Source: Actinoplanes nipponensis (GTDB lineage: Bacteria > Actinomycetota > Actinomycetes > Mycobacteriales > Micromonosporaceae). Taken from it: DNA of 64,000 nucleotides. This document shows positions 42,653 through 50,374 of this stretch, piece by piece. Below the pieces are notes generated by a model, which was not told the origin of the DNA, did no database searches, and worked only from the letters and a program-made list of their open reading frames with translations. The position numbers and the translations under genes were made by a program. The first letter of the stretch is position 1. The number at the start of each line of letters is the position of its first letter. The DNA lies in assembly GCF_016862275.1 (NCBI RefSeq), contig NZ_BOMQ01000031.1:1-64000 (forward strand), in the 5' to 3' direction.

Positions 42653-44273
42653 AATCGGGGCTGAGGAAGCCGTCGCCGCTGCTGCCGCTGAGCACCGACA
42701 GCGACAGCGTGTTGGTGCCGGTCCGCAGCGCGCCGGCCGGGATCGCGAACGTGTAGGTGGTGTTCACCCCGCGCCACGTGCCGCGGGTGACGCCGCGGGA
42801 GTTCAGGTCGACCGGGGCCGGCGACGCGGACGCCGGGGAGGTGTAGCCGCCGATCGACACCGCGGGACGGCCGCCGGCGAAGCCCGCGGTGGTGGCGACG
42901 CGCAGCCGGACCCCGCCGGCCGGCACGGCGGTCAGCCCGAACGTGAGCCCCAGCGGGGAGTTGACCGACTTGAACTGGGCCATCGGGAACGCGGCGGCGC
43001 CGGCCGAGGCGGCGACCGGGCCGGTGGTCCAGGCGGCCATCCGGGTGTCCGACGGGTGCATCGTCTCGATCTTGTCGGCGTTGCGGAAGCCGGCCGGGGT
43101 GCCGTCGATCGTGCCCAGCTGGAGCAGGCGGCCGGGGGCGGGGACGTCGCCGGACAGGGCCAGGGTGGTGGTCGCCCCGGCGGTCACGGTGAGCGTCCTG
43201 GTCGCCCCCACCGCTAGCTCGCCGGCGTACAGGGTCGCGGTGTACGGCCCGGGGCGGATGTGCCCGATGACGAAGCTGCCGGCCTTGGACGGGCCCCAGT
43301 ACTGGCCGTTCGGGCCGGACAGCACCACCGTGCCGCTCAGGCCGCGCCAGTTCCCGCCCGCCGTGCCGGTCACCCCGCCGCGCTGGGCGTTGGAGAGCAG
43401 GCCGGGGATGTAGGCGGAGAGGAAGTCCAGGCTGTGCGGGGCGGGCGCGGCGCCGTCGGTCAGCGCCATCGCGTACGGGCCGTGCAGGCCCAGCCGCAGC
43501 GCCTCGGTCTGCTGATGGCCGCTGAACATGTAGTGGGTGAGGTTGACGGCCGTACCGGTGTCGTTGACCTCGATGTCGCGGAAGAACGGGCCGCCCGAGC
43601 TCATCTCGTGCGTGCCCGGCACCAGGTAGACGCCGTGGCCGTTGCCGGCGGCGCCGAAGGGCCGCTGCGCGATCGTCCGCTGGGAGCTGTAGAACTTGGA
43701 CGCGGTCCGGCCGTCGGCGAACCGGAAGACGTCGGAGCCCTCGACGGTGGCGGTGGCGCCGGCCGTCCGGGCGGCCGCGGGCGAGCTGGTCAGCAGCTTG
43801 GCGTCGAGCCGGCTGATGAACCGGGCCTCGCCGGGGTTCAGCGCCCGGGTGATCGCGGTGGCCAGGTAGAGCGTGTTGTCGCCCTTGCGCGCGAAGTAGT
43901 ACTGGGTCACGCCGATGCCGGTGTTGGCCACGGTGACCAGCAGGGCCTGGTCGCCGAAGGTCCGGGACGTCACGGCCGCGGACGACCAGCCCGACTGGAA
44001 CTGCCCGGCGGCCTGCCCCGGCGCGGCCAGCTCGGTGCCGTTGTGCCGCAGCGAGGTGAGGTTGCCGTTCGTGGCGCTGACCGTGAAGCTCATCCCGGCG
44101 CCGCTGTCGAAGGTCACGTCGGCGGCGGCCGAGGCGAACGGCTGCCCGCCGAGCAGCCCGGCGCCGGCCACGACCGCCAGCGCGACGAGGCCGCCGGCCA
44201 GCGCCCGGCGGCGGCCGCGGCGCACGGGCGGTCGGTGCGGGGCAACGGCCGGGGACGAGGGTTCGGAGATCAT
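42618..44273 (-). CDS. Rhamnogalacturonan lyase, PL4 family
   Basis: A 551-aa exported polysaccharide lyase. After a basic N-terminus and hydrophobic signal or anchor (24-50), the super-beta-sandwich catalytic domain (about 52-310) contains GMSFTVSATNGNLTSLRHNGTEL, YYFARKGDNTLYLATAI, SKFYSSQ and LTHYMFSGHQQTE, matching the PL4 pattern in which Lys and His remove a proton from the galacturonic acid of rhamnogalacturonan I. A fibronectin-like segment (GHIRPGPYTATLYAGEL) and a C-terminal CBM-like sandwich follow, the usual three-domain plan. The promoter carries GGCAAC-N17-CCACCT, shared with the PL3 gene. The adjacent divergent sigma factor is the obvious candidate to read it. Its 3' end overlaps the acyltransferase gene by 35 bp. 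Confidence 0.9.
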   Translation of the reverse strand: MISEPSSPAVAPHRPPVRRGRRRALAGGLVALAVVAGAGLLGGQPFASAAADVTFDSGAGMSFTVSATNGNLTSLRHNGTELAAPGQAAGQFQSGWSSAAVTSRTFGDQALLVTVANTGIGVTQYYFARKGDNTLYLATAITRALNPGEARFISRLDAKLLTSSPAAARTAGATATVEGSDVFRFADGRTASKFYSSQRTIAQRPFGAAGNGHGVYLVPGTHEMSSGGPFFRDIEVNDTGTAVNLTHYMFSGHQQTEALRLGLHGPYAMALTDGAAPAPHSLDFLSAYIPGLLSNAQRGGVTGTAGGNWRGLSGTVVLSGPNGQYWGPSKAGSFVIGHIRPGPYTATLYAGELAVGATRTLTVTAGATTTLALSGDVPAPGRLLQLGTIDGTPAGFRNADKIETMHPSDTRMAAWTTGPVAASAGAAAFPMAQFKSVNSPLGLTFGLTAVPAGGVRLRVATTAGFAGGRPAVSIGGYTSPASASPAPVDLNSRGVTRGTWRGVNTTYTFAIPAGALRTGTNTLSLSVLSGSSGDGFLSPDFIYDALSLDPA

Positions 44274-44308
44274 GCAACCGCCTGACTCGGGACGCCGGTG
44301 ACCTTCCT

Positions 44309-44337
44309 AGGTGGCCCGGGCCGCCGGAAACGTTGCC
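44309..44337 (-). promoter_or_regulatory. ECF-like promoter of the PL4 gene
   Basis: Read on the minus strand: GGCAAC (44337-44332), 17 bp, CCACCT (44314-44309), ending 36 bp before the start codon. The PL3 gene has the same two boxes with the same spacing and almost the same distance to its start. Confidence 0.62.
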
Positions 44338-44446
44338 CGCCGGCCGGGAAATTCTTCGAGACCCCGATCGCATTGCCCGCCCGCCGCCCCGGCCTCTACG
44401 GTCATCGGATCCCGCGGTGGCGCGGGGACCGAGGGAGGCGGTGGCG

Positions 44447-44923
44447 ATGTCCGGTGACGGCCCGGCCTTCGACGCCTTCTTCGAGCAGCGGCACGCCGAG
44501 CTGTCCCGGTTGGCGTACCTGCTGACCGGTGACGCGGCAGCCGCCGACGAGCTGGCCGCCGACGCGCTCGCCCGGCTGCGCCGCGAGTGGCCCCGGCTGG
44601 GCGGCGACGACCCGGCGGCTCACGCCCGCGGCACGGTGGCCGCGCTGGCCCGCCACCGCGATCGACGGTGGTGGGGCGGACGCGGGGACGAGCCGGGCGC
44701 GACGGACCTGCGCGGCGCGCTGCGCCGGCTGCCGCACCGGCGCCGGGCCTGCGTGGTGCTCCGGTACGCGTTCGGCCTCAGCGACGCCGAGGCGGCCCGG
44801 GCGCTGGGCATCTCCCCCGCCACCGTGCGGAGCCGGACCGCGCGCGGCGTACGGCAGCTGTCGGAGCTGGTCGGCGGCTCGCCGCAGGTCACGCGGCTCG
44901 GCGGCCGGGAGGCGACGCGATGA
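44447..44923 (+). CDS. SigE-family (ECF-like) RNA polymerase sigma factor
   Basis: A 158-aa sigma-70-family factor with only regions 2 and 4. FDAFFEQRHAELSRLAYLLTGDAAAADELAADAL is region 2 of the SigE subfamily seen in actinobacteria, and LSDAEAARALGISPATVRSRTARGVRQL is the region 4 helix-turn-helix. It would direct RNA polymerase to a stress or signal regulon. The ATG at 44447 has GAGGGAGG 8 nt upstream. The downstream gene overlaps by ATGA and encodes a membrane protein, the classic sigma/anti-sigma arrangement. Both neighbouring pectin lyase genes carry one promoter-like motif, so they are proposed targets. Confidence 0.9.
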   Translation: MSGDGPAFDAFFEQRHAELSRLAYLLTGDAAAADELAADALARLRREWPRLGGDDPAAHARGTVAALARHRDRRWWGGRGDEPGATDLRGALRRLPHRRRACVVLRYAFGLSDAEAARALGISPATVRSRTARGVRQLSELVGGSPQVTRLGGREATR

Positions 44924-45753
44924 GGAGCTACCCGGAGCTGTCCGCGCACGAGCTGCGGAGCCGGCTGGGCGACCTGGCCGCCGAGCACCGGCCCGACCGC
45001 GCCGGCATGCTGCACCGGATCGCCGGGCAGCGCCCCGGTTCGCCGGTCGCCGAGCGGCCGCCCGCCGGTCAGGCGCTGCGCCTGGCCGGGTCGGCGCTGG
45101 CCGTGGCCACCATCCTCGGGGTGGGCGGGGTGGCCCGCTGGGCGCTCGCCGACGGCCCCGGGCCCGGCGTCCCGCCCGCCGGCGCCGCCTCGGCCACCCC
45201 CTGGCCGAAGCCCTCGGCGAAACCCACCACGGGCCTCACCACCGGCTCCGCGACGGAGGCGAACCCGCCGCGGGCCACCGCGCCGGTCCGGCCGCCGGGT
45301 GGCCGGACGCGGTCCGCGGCGCCGCTGCCCGGCACCGGCGCGCCGCGGACCGGGCGGCCGCAGCCGGAGCCGGTCTGGGCGGACGGATCGATCAACCCGA
45401 ACACCGACGACACCGAGGGCCGCAGCGAGATCACCGTGAAGGTGCGCGAGCCGCTGTCCGCGCTGGAGGTGACGGTCCGGGTGGCGCCGACCGCCGGGCT
45501 CACCGACCGGGGCGCCACCCACGACGTCCCCGCGGCGACGATCGACGCCGGGGTGGTCCGGGAGCGGGAGGCGCTGGTCTACCGCTTCACGCTGGCCGGC
45601 GGCGCCCCGCTCGCCGCGGGCACGTACGTCTTCACCGTGCGGTACGGCTACGACAACGAGGGCGGCCGCGACGCGGGTGACGACACCTACCGGGTGACCG
45701 CCACGACCGCCGCCGCGGCCGCCGGGGTGGAGCTGCGCGGGGACTTCGCCTGA
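44920..45753 (+). CDS. Single-pass membrane protein, candidate anti-sigma factor
   Basis: A 277-aa protein translationally coupled to the sigma factor. Residues 1-50 are cytoplasmic and helical (LSAHELRSRLGDLAAEHRPDRAGMLHRI), followed by one membrane segment (about 53-72), a Pro/Thr-rich spacer (78-145) and an extracellular beta-rich domain (150-277) of unknown family, ending in a conserved-looking VRYGYDNEGGRDAGDDTY block. It lacks a zinc HxxxCxxC motif, so it is not a ZAS-type anti-sigma; the short N-terminal helices would be the sigma-binding part. An outside domain could sense pectin fragments or wall state (inference). Convergent with PL3, 10 bp apart. Confidence 0.75.
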   Translation: MRSYPELSAHELRSRLGDLAAEHRPDRAGMLHRIAGQRPGSPVAERPPAGQALRLAGSALAVATILGVGGVARWALADGPGPGVPPAGAASATPWPKPSAKPTTGLTTGSATEANPPRATAPVRPPGGRTRSAAPLPGTGAPRTGRPQPEPVWADGSINPNTDDTEGRSEITVKVREPLSALEVTVRVAPTAGLTDRGATHDVPAATIDAGVVREREALVYRFTLAGGAPLAAGTYVFTVRYGYDNEGGRDAGDDTYRVTATTAAAAAGVELRGDFA

Positions 45754-45767
45754 GCGGCGCGGCTCAG
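45750..45767. terminator. Short convergent hairpin
   Basis: CTGAGC (45750-45755) pairs with GCTCAG (45762-45767) around GGCGCG, spanning the ends of the anti-sigma-like and PL3 genes. The stem is only 6 bp, so terminator function is weakly supported. Confidence 0.4.
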
Positions 45768-47236
45768 CGGAGCACGATGCCGGTGGCCACGCAGCTCACC
45801 CCGTCCGGGACCTTGCTCACCTCGGTGGGCTCGCCGCTGGTCACGCCCTTGAAGCTGGCGCAGATGACCGTCTTGGCGGTGCCGCCGACCACGGTGACGT
45901 CGCTGATCCGCGCGGTGTCGCCGAGGTTCGGGTTGATGCCGACGAGCGTCTTGAGCGGCGCCGTGACGGTCACGTCGGACACCTGCACGTGGCGGGCGAA
46001 CTGCTTGCCGCAGTTGCCGCACGAGCGGTACAGCTTGCCGATGTCGGCCGCCTGGAAGTTCTTGATCACCATGGTGCCGGGGCCGTTGTGCTGGAAGGTC
46101 TTGTCCGAGGCGTGCATCGCGCCGCCGCCGTCCACGGTCATGGTCTGGCTCGCCGCGGTGCCCTTGAAGGTGGCGGCGTCCTCGCCCACGTCCTGCCACC
46201 ACACGTTGCGCAGCGTGCAGCTGCCGAGGCAGTGCACCCCGTCCGCGGCCGGCGTGCCGATGATGACGTTGGCCAGGGTGGCGCCGTCGGCCAGCTGGAA
46301 CATCGGGTCCTGACCCTCGTCCTGGCCGCCGTCGCCCAGGGCGGCGCCGCCGACGAAGCGCACGTTGCCGCCGTCGAACGAGCCGGTCACCTTGCGGGTG
46401 GCGGTCAGCGTCTCGGTCCGTACCGGCGTCGGCCACGAGGTCGCGGCCGGGGTCGCGGAGGCCGGGGCGGTGGTCGGGGTGGTGGTCGGGGCGGTGGTCG
46501 GGGTGGTGGCCGGCTTCGAGGGCGGCGCGGTCGCCGGCGCCGTGGTGGGCGGCGCCACGGTGGCGGTCGCCGGCGGCGGGGTCGTGGTGGGAGCCGGGGC
46601 CGGGAGGCCGGCGGACGCGCTCACCGACACGTCGTCGAAGGAGGCGGCCGCGTGGGTCGTGAGCAGGCCGATCCGGCCGGCGCCGAGCGAGCGCCCGCCG
46701 ACGTCGCCCACCACGACGCCGTCGACCGAGCCGCGCACGCGGGCGCCGGTCACGTCCAGCCGCACCTGGTGCCAGCCGGTCGCGGCGGCGGCCAGCGGCA
46801 GCGTGCTCAGGGTGGTCACGGCCGAGCCGCGGACCTCTTCGAGCCGGGCCGCGCCGGGGACCAGCACGAGCCGCTGGAACCGGCTCGAACCGGTGGCCCG
46901 GGCGGCCAGGCCGGCGGCAGCGCCGCTCGCGGTCAGGTCGTCGGCCCGCACCCGGGCCCGCACCGTGTAGTCGGTCCAGCCGGTGTCGCCGGCGAACATC
47001 CGGGCCAGCTCGCTGCCAGGGTTGCCCTGGCGCAGCACCCCGCCGGCCACCGACCAGGCGCCGCCCGACTTCGACCAGCCCGCCGTGTCGCCGTCGGAGA
47101 AGTCGTCGGTCAGCGACGTGGCGCCGGCGAAAGCGGTCGCGGTGACACCCACCGCCGCGACCACCACCGCCGCGAACCCGCCGATCACCGCGGTGCGCCG
47201 CCGGCCGCGTGGGCGGGCCGCTGTCTCGTGTTCCAT
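45764..47236 (-). CDS. Secreted pectate lyase, PL3 family
   Basis: A 490-aa exported enzyme with three parts. A signal/anchor (14-38) precedes an N-terminal concanavalin-like sandwich (42-208, DDFSDGDTAGWSKSGGAWSV...FDDVSVSAS). A Pro/Thr-rich linker spans about 212-272. The C-terminal PL3 parallel beta-helix (275-490) carries ADGVHCLGSCTLRNVWWQDVGEDAATFKG, with Asp and Glu residues that bind the catalytic Ca2+, and KLYRSCGNCGKQFARHVQV. PL3 enzymes cleave polygalacturonate by beta-elimination. The ATG at 47236 has GGGAGGC upstream and a promoter motif identical in layout to that of PL4. It flanks the sigma/anti-sigma pair on the opposite side from PL4, giving a symmetrical pectinolytic unit. 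Confidence 0.91.
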   Translation of the reverse strand: MEHETAARPRGRRRTAVIGGFAAVVVAAVGVTATAFAGATSLTDDFSDGDTAGWSKSGGAWSVAGGVLRQGNPGSELARMFAGDTGWTDYTVRARVRADDLTASGAAAGLAARATGSSRFQRLVLVPGAARLEEVRGSAVTTLSTLPLAAAATGWHQVRLDVTGARVRGSVDGVVVGDVGGRSLGAGRIGLLTTHAAASFDDVSVSASAGLPAPAPTTTPPPATATVAPPTTAPATAPPSKPATTPTTAPTTTPTTAPASATPAATSWPTPVRTETLTATRKVTGSFDGGNVRFVGGAALGDGGQDEGQDPMFQLADGATLANVIIGTPAADGVHCLGSCTLRNVWWQDVGEDAATFKGTAASQTMTVDGGGAMHASDKTFQHNGPGTMVIKNFQAADIGKLYRSCGNCGKQFARHVQVSDVTVTAPLKTLVGINPNLGDTARISDVTVVGGTAKTVICASFKGVTSGEPTEVSKVPDGVSCVATGIVLR

Positions 47237-47269
47237 CCGTCTGCCTCCCGATCTTGGTCAACAGACAGC

Positions 47270-47298
47270 GGGTGGTCCCCCGCGGGCGGGAAGTTGCC
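47270..47298 (-). promoter_or_regulatory. ECF-like promoter of the PL3 gene
   Basis: Read on the minus strand: GGCAAC (47298-47293), 17 bp, CCACCC (47275-47270), 34 bp from box end to the start codon. The boxes and spacing match those before the PL4 gene. Confidence 0.62.
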
Positions 47299-47312
47299 AG
47301 CGGAGGTCTTAT

Positions 47313-47326
47313 GTGACCGCGGTCAC
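47313..47326. promoter_or_regulatory. 14-bp perfect palindrome upstream of PL3
   Basis: GTGACCGCGGTCAC overlaps the end of the AI-2E family gene and lies just upstream of the PL3 -35 box. It shares the ACCGCGGT core with palindromes at 14925 and 20705. It may be an activator or repressor site, or chance in GC-rich DNA. Confidence 0.4.
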
Positions 47327-48456
47327 GGCGCCACCGGGGCGGCTCCCGGCTCGGGCTCCGGCAGCGGGTCCGGGTCGGGCGCCGGCGCCGGGTCCGGCTC
47401 GCTGAGCTGCTCGCGCAGGTAGCTCCAGCACACCGCGATCAGCGCGGCGACCGGCACGGCCAACAGGCTGCCGACGATCCCGGCCAGGCTGCCGCCCAGC
47501 GTGACGGCCAGCAGCACCACCGCCGCGTGCAGGCCCAGACCCCGGCTCTGCACCATGGGCTGGAACACGTTGCCCTCGAGCTGCTGCACCGCGACGATGA
47601 TGCCCAGCACGATCAGCGCGTCCACCGGCCCGTTGAAGACCAGCGCGATCAGCACCGCCACGAAACCGGCGAACAGCGCGCCGACGATCGGCACGAACGC
47701 GGTCACGAAGGTCAGCACGGCCAGCGGCAGCACCAGCGGCACCCCCACGATCCACAGGCCGACGCCGATGAAGACGGCGTCCAGCAGGCCGACGAACGCC
47801 TGCGAGCGCACGAACGCGCCGAGGGTGTCCCAGCTGCGCGCGGCCACCGTGGGCACGTCGACGGCGAGCCGGCCCGGCAGCTGGCGGGTCAGCCACGGCA
47901 GGAACCGCGGCCCGTCCTTGAGGAAGAAGAACATCAGGAAGATCGCCAGCAGGGTGGTGACGATGCCGTTGACCACGGTGCCGACGCCGGTCACCGTCGC
48001 GGTGAGGATGCTGCCGACGCTGTTCTGGATGCGCTGCACGCCGGCGTCGAAGGCCGAGTTGACCTGGGCGTCGCCGATGTTCAGGGGTGGGCCGGCGGCC
48101 CACTCGCGCACCTTGGAGATGCCGTCGACGACACCGTCGGCCAGGTCGCCGGCCTGCGCCGCCACCGGCACCGCGATCAGCACGATGATGCCGGCCGCGA
48201 CCAGCAGGGACACCAGCGTGACAGTGGTCGCGGCCAGCGCCGGCCGCCACCCGTGCCGGCGCAGGAAGCGGGCCAGCGGCCAGGTCAGGGTGGTCAGCAA
48301 CAGGGCCACCACCAGCGGCCAGATCACCGACCACATCTTGCCCAGCAACCACAGGGCCACCCCGGCCATCACCAGGATCACCAGCAACTGCAGGGAGATC
48401 CGCGCCGAGGTGCTCAGCGCGGACCGGGTCTTCGTGGAGCTCAACGATGCTGGCAT
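47323..48456 (-). CDS. AI-2E family transporter-like membrane protein
   Basis: A 377-aa integral membrane protein of the AI-2E/UPF0118 family. It has seven to eight hydrophobic segments, the long central soluble part (DLADGVVDGISKVREWAAG...) and the family motif FVTAFVPIVGALFAG followed by VDALIVLGIIVAVQQLEGNVFQPMVQS. Family members have been proposed to export autoinducer-2 or to work as ion antiporters; the role in actinomycetes is not settled. A hydrophilic tail rich in Asp-Pro and Glu-Pro dipeptides (about 345-377) ends the protein. It is on the same strand as, and upstream of, PL3 but separated by 86 bp with a dedicated PL3 promoter, so probably a separate transcript. Confidence 0.88.
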   Translation of the reverse strand: MPASLSSTKTRSALSTSARISLQLLVILVMAGVALWLLGKMWSVIWPLVVALLLTTLTWPLARFLRRHGWRPALAATTVTLVSLLVAAGIIVLIAVPVAAQAGDLADGVVDGISKVREWAAGPPLNIGDAQVNSAFDAGVQRIQNSVGSILTATVTGVGTVVNGIVTTLLAIFLMFFFLKDGPRFLPWLTRQLPGRLAVDVPTVAARSWDTLGAFVRSQAFVGLLDAVFIGVGLWIVGVPLVLPLAVLTFVTAFVPIVGALFAGFVAVLIALVFNGPVDALIVLGIIVAVQQLEGNVFQPMVQSRGLGLHAAVVLLAVTLGGSLAGIVGSLLAVPVAALIAVCWSYLREQLSEPDPAPAPDPDPLPEPEPGAAPVAP

Positions 48457-48506
48457 GGCACCACCCTAGGGATCATCGCCACCCGCCCGCATGTCGAAAC
48501 GCCCGC

Positions 48507-49373
48507 TCAGCCCTTGTCGGCCCCCGCGGTCAGGCCCTCGGTCAGCAGGCGCTCGGCGGCGAAGAAGAGCACCACGATGGGCAGGGTCAGCACCACCGAG
48601 CCGGCCATCAGCACCGTCTTGCTGACCTCGATGCCGCCGGAGAGCTGCGCCAGGCCCAGCGACACCGTCCAGTCGTTGCGGTCCTCGACCAGGAACAACA
48701 GGGCGAACAGGAACTCGTTCCAGGCGATCATGAACACGTACAGGGCGTTGGCCATCACGGCCGGCGCGGCCAGCGGCAGGATCACCTTGCGGATCGTCTG
48801 CAGCCGGGAGTAGCCGTCGACCGCGGCCGCCTCCTCCAGGCTCACCGGGATCGTCGACAGGTAGTTGCGCAGCATGTAGATCGACACGGGCACGGTCTGC
48901 GCGATGTAGACGATGGTCAGCCCGGCCAGCGAACCGCGCAGGCCCAGCCGGGTGAACAGCACGAACAGCGGGATGGCCAGCAGGATCGACGGGAACAGGT
49001 AGACCGCCAGGAACAGGAAGTGCACCTGGCGCCGGCCGACGAAGCGCAGGCGGCTGACCGCGTACGCGCCCGGGATCGACACCAGCAGGGTCAGCGCGGT
49101 CGCGGCGATCGAGACCATCGCCGAGTTCCCCAGGAACCGCAGGAAGCCCTGCCCCCCGGAGCCGGCCGGGGTCAGCACCTCCCGGTACGTCGAGACGGTC
49201 CACTCCGCCGGGCCGACCCACAGCTGGCCCGGGTTCTGCAGCACCTCCTCGATCGGGCGCAGCGACAGCAGCAGCATGTACAGGAACGGGAACAGCGTCA
49301 CCCCGACCAGCCCGGCGATGACCACCCAGCGCAGAACGCCGAACACCCGGGTCTCGACGGCCGCACGGTCCAT
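48507..49373 (-). CDS. ABC sugar-importer permease (MalG type), pectin-linked operon
   Basis: A 288-aa permease with six hydrophobic segments and EAA loop SLEEAAAVDGYSRLQTIRKVILPLA. It is the MalG-like half of a CUT1 importer. Its ATG at 49373 overlaps the stop of the MalF-like gene by one base (TGATG). It is the last gene of a probable four-gene operon that begins with the SGNH esterase at 52698. No ATPase gene is included, so a shared MsiK-type ATPase is expected. Confidence 0.91.
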   Translation of the reverse strand: MDRAAVETRVFGVLRWVVIAGLVGVTLFPFLYMLLLSLRPIEEVLQNPGQLWVGPAEWTVSTYREVLTPAGSGGQGFLRFLGNSAMVSIAATALTLLVSIPGAYAVSRLRFVGRRQVHFLFLAVYLFPSILLAIPLFVLFTRLGLRGSLAGLTIVYIAQTVPVSIYMLRNYLSTIPVSLEEAAAVDGYSRLQTIRKVILPLAAPAVMANALYVFMIAWNEFLFALLFLVEDRNDWTVSLGLAQLSGGIEVSKTVLMAGSVVLTLPIVVLFFAAERLLTEGLTAGADKG

Positions 49374-50374
49374 CAGTCCTCCTCGCCTTCCACCCGGGGC
49401 GCCATGAACCGCAGGTACACGACGAGCAGGATGACCAGCCCGAACGCCAGCACCAGGGCCTGCGCCGAGGCGGCGCCGATGTCGAAGCGGGCGGTCAGGA
49501 ACTGGTAGACGCGCACGCTGACCACCTCCGTGCCGGCGCCGCCGCCGGTCAGCAGGTAGACGTCGTCGAACTTGTTGAAGGTCATGATGAAGCGCAGCAC
49601 GGTCAGCAGCGCGATGACCGGGCCCAGCTGCGGCAGCAGGATGTGGCGGAAGATCTGCGTCGGCGCGGCCCCGTCGACCAGCGCCGCCTCCTCCAGGTCG
49701 CGCGGCACGGCCTGGAGCCGGGCCAGCAGGAACAGGAACGCGAAGGGGAAGTACCGCCACGCCTCGAAGGCGATCACCGTCAGCAGGGCCAGCGGCACGT
49801 CGAAGTGCCAGCCGAACAGGGACGCGTCGTACTCGCGCTGGCTCAGGAAGGCGATCGGGCGGTCCCAGCCGAGGAAGCGCGTGCCCCAGTTGTTGGCGAT
49901 GCCGAACTGCGGGCTGAGCATGATCTCCCAGACGAAGGTCACCGCCACCACCGGGGCCACGTACGGCAGTAGCACCGAGGCGCGCACCAGCGTGCGGCCG
50001 CGGAACGCGCCGCGCAGGGCGAGCGCCGCGACCAGGCCGAACAGGATCGAGAAGAACGTCGCCCCGATGGTGTACGCCAGGGTGGTCCACAGCGACGACC
50101 AGAAGCCGGGCGAGCTCAGCACCAGCTTCAGGTTGGCCAGCGTGTACTCGCCGAAGAAGCCGGCCCGGCGCAGGTTGATCAGCCGGATCCGCTGGAAGGC
50201 CAGCATGACCGTCCACAGGATGGGCAGCACCACGACGACCAGCACCACCACCAGGGTCGGCGACAGGTAGGCCAGGCCGGCCCGGTTCTCCTGCTGCCGC
50301 CGGGTCAGCGGCCGCTTGCCCCGCGGGGCCTCCGCCGCCGGGGAGGCGGTGCTGGGCGGCTGGGTGGCGACCAT
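49373..50374 (-). CDS. ABC sugar-importer permease (MalF type), pectin-linked operon
   Basis: A 333-aa permease with six main hydrophobic segments after a hydrophilic N-terminus, and EAA loop DLEEAALVDGAAPTQIFRHILLPQL. LAYLSPTLVVVLVVVVLPILWTVMLAF is the first helix. Start ATG at 50374 and stop both overlap neighbours by TGATG junctions, so binding protein and permeases are translationally coupled. Together they should import an oligosaccharide released by secreted enzymes; the pectinolytic surroundings suggest rhamnogalacturonan or galacturonide fragments (inference). Confidence 0.91.
   Translation of the reverse strand: MVATQPPSTASPAAEAPRGKRPLTRRQQENRAGLAYLSPTLVVVLVVVVLPILWTVMLAFQRIRLINLRRAGFFGEYTLANLKLVLSSPGFWSSLWTTLAYTIGATFFSILFGLVAALALRGAFRGRTLVRASVLLPYVAPVVAVTFVWEIMLSPQFGIANNWGTRFLGWDRPIAFLSQREYDASLFGWHFDVPLALLTVIAFEAWRYFPFAFLFLLARLQAVPRDLEEAALVDGAAPTQIFRHILLPQLGPVIALLTVLRFIMTFNKFDDVYLLTGGGAGTEVVSVRVYQFLTARFDIGAASAQALVLAFGLVILLVVYLRFMAPRVEGEED

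Noticed and set aside
44340..44446. A copy of the GGCAAC-N17-CCACC motif before the sigma factor itself
   Set aside because: Searching the plus strand upstream of 44447 gave no matching pair of boxes, so autoregulation through this motif is not claimed.
46440..46620. Repetitive DNA in the PL3 gene as a mobile or regulatory repeat
   Set aside because: It is the in-frame Pro/Thr-rich linker between the N-terminal sandwich and the lyase domain.
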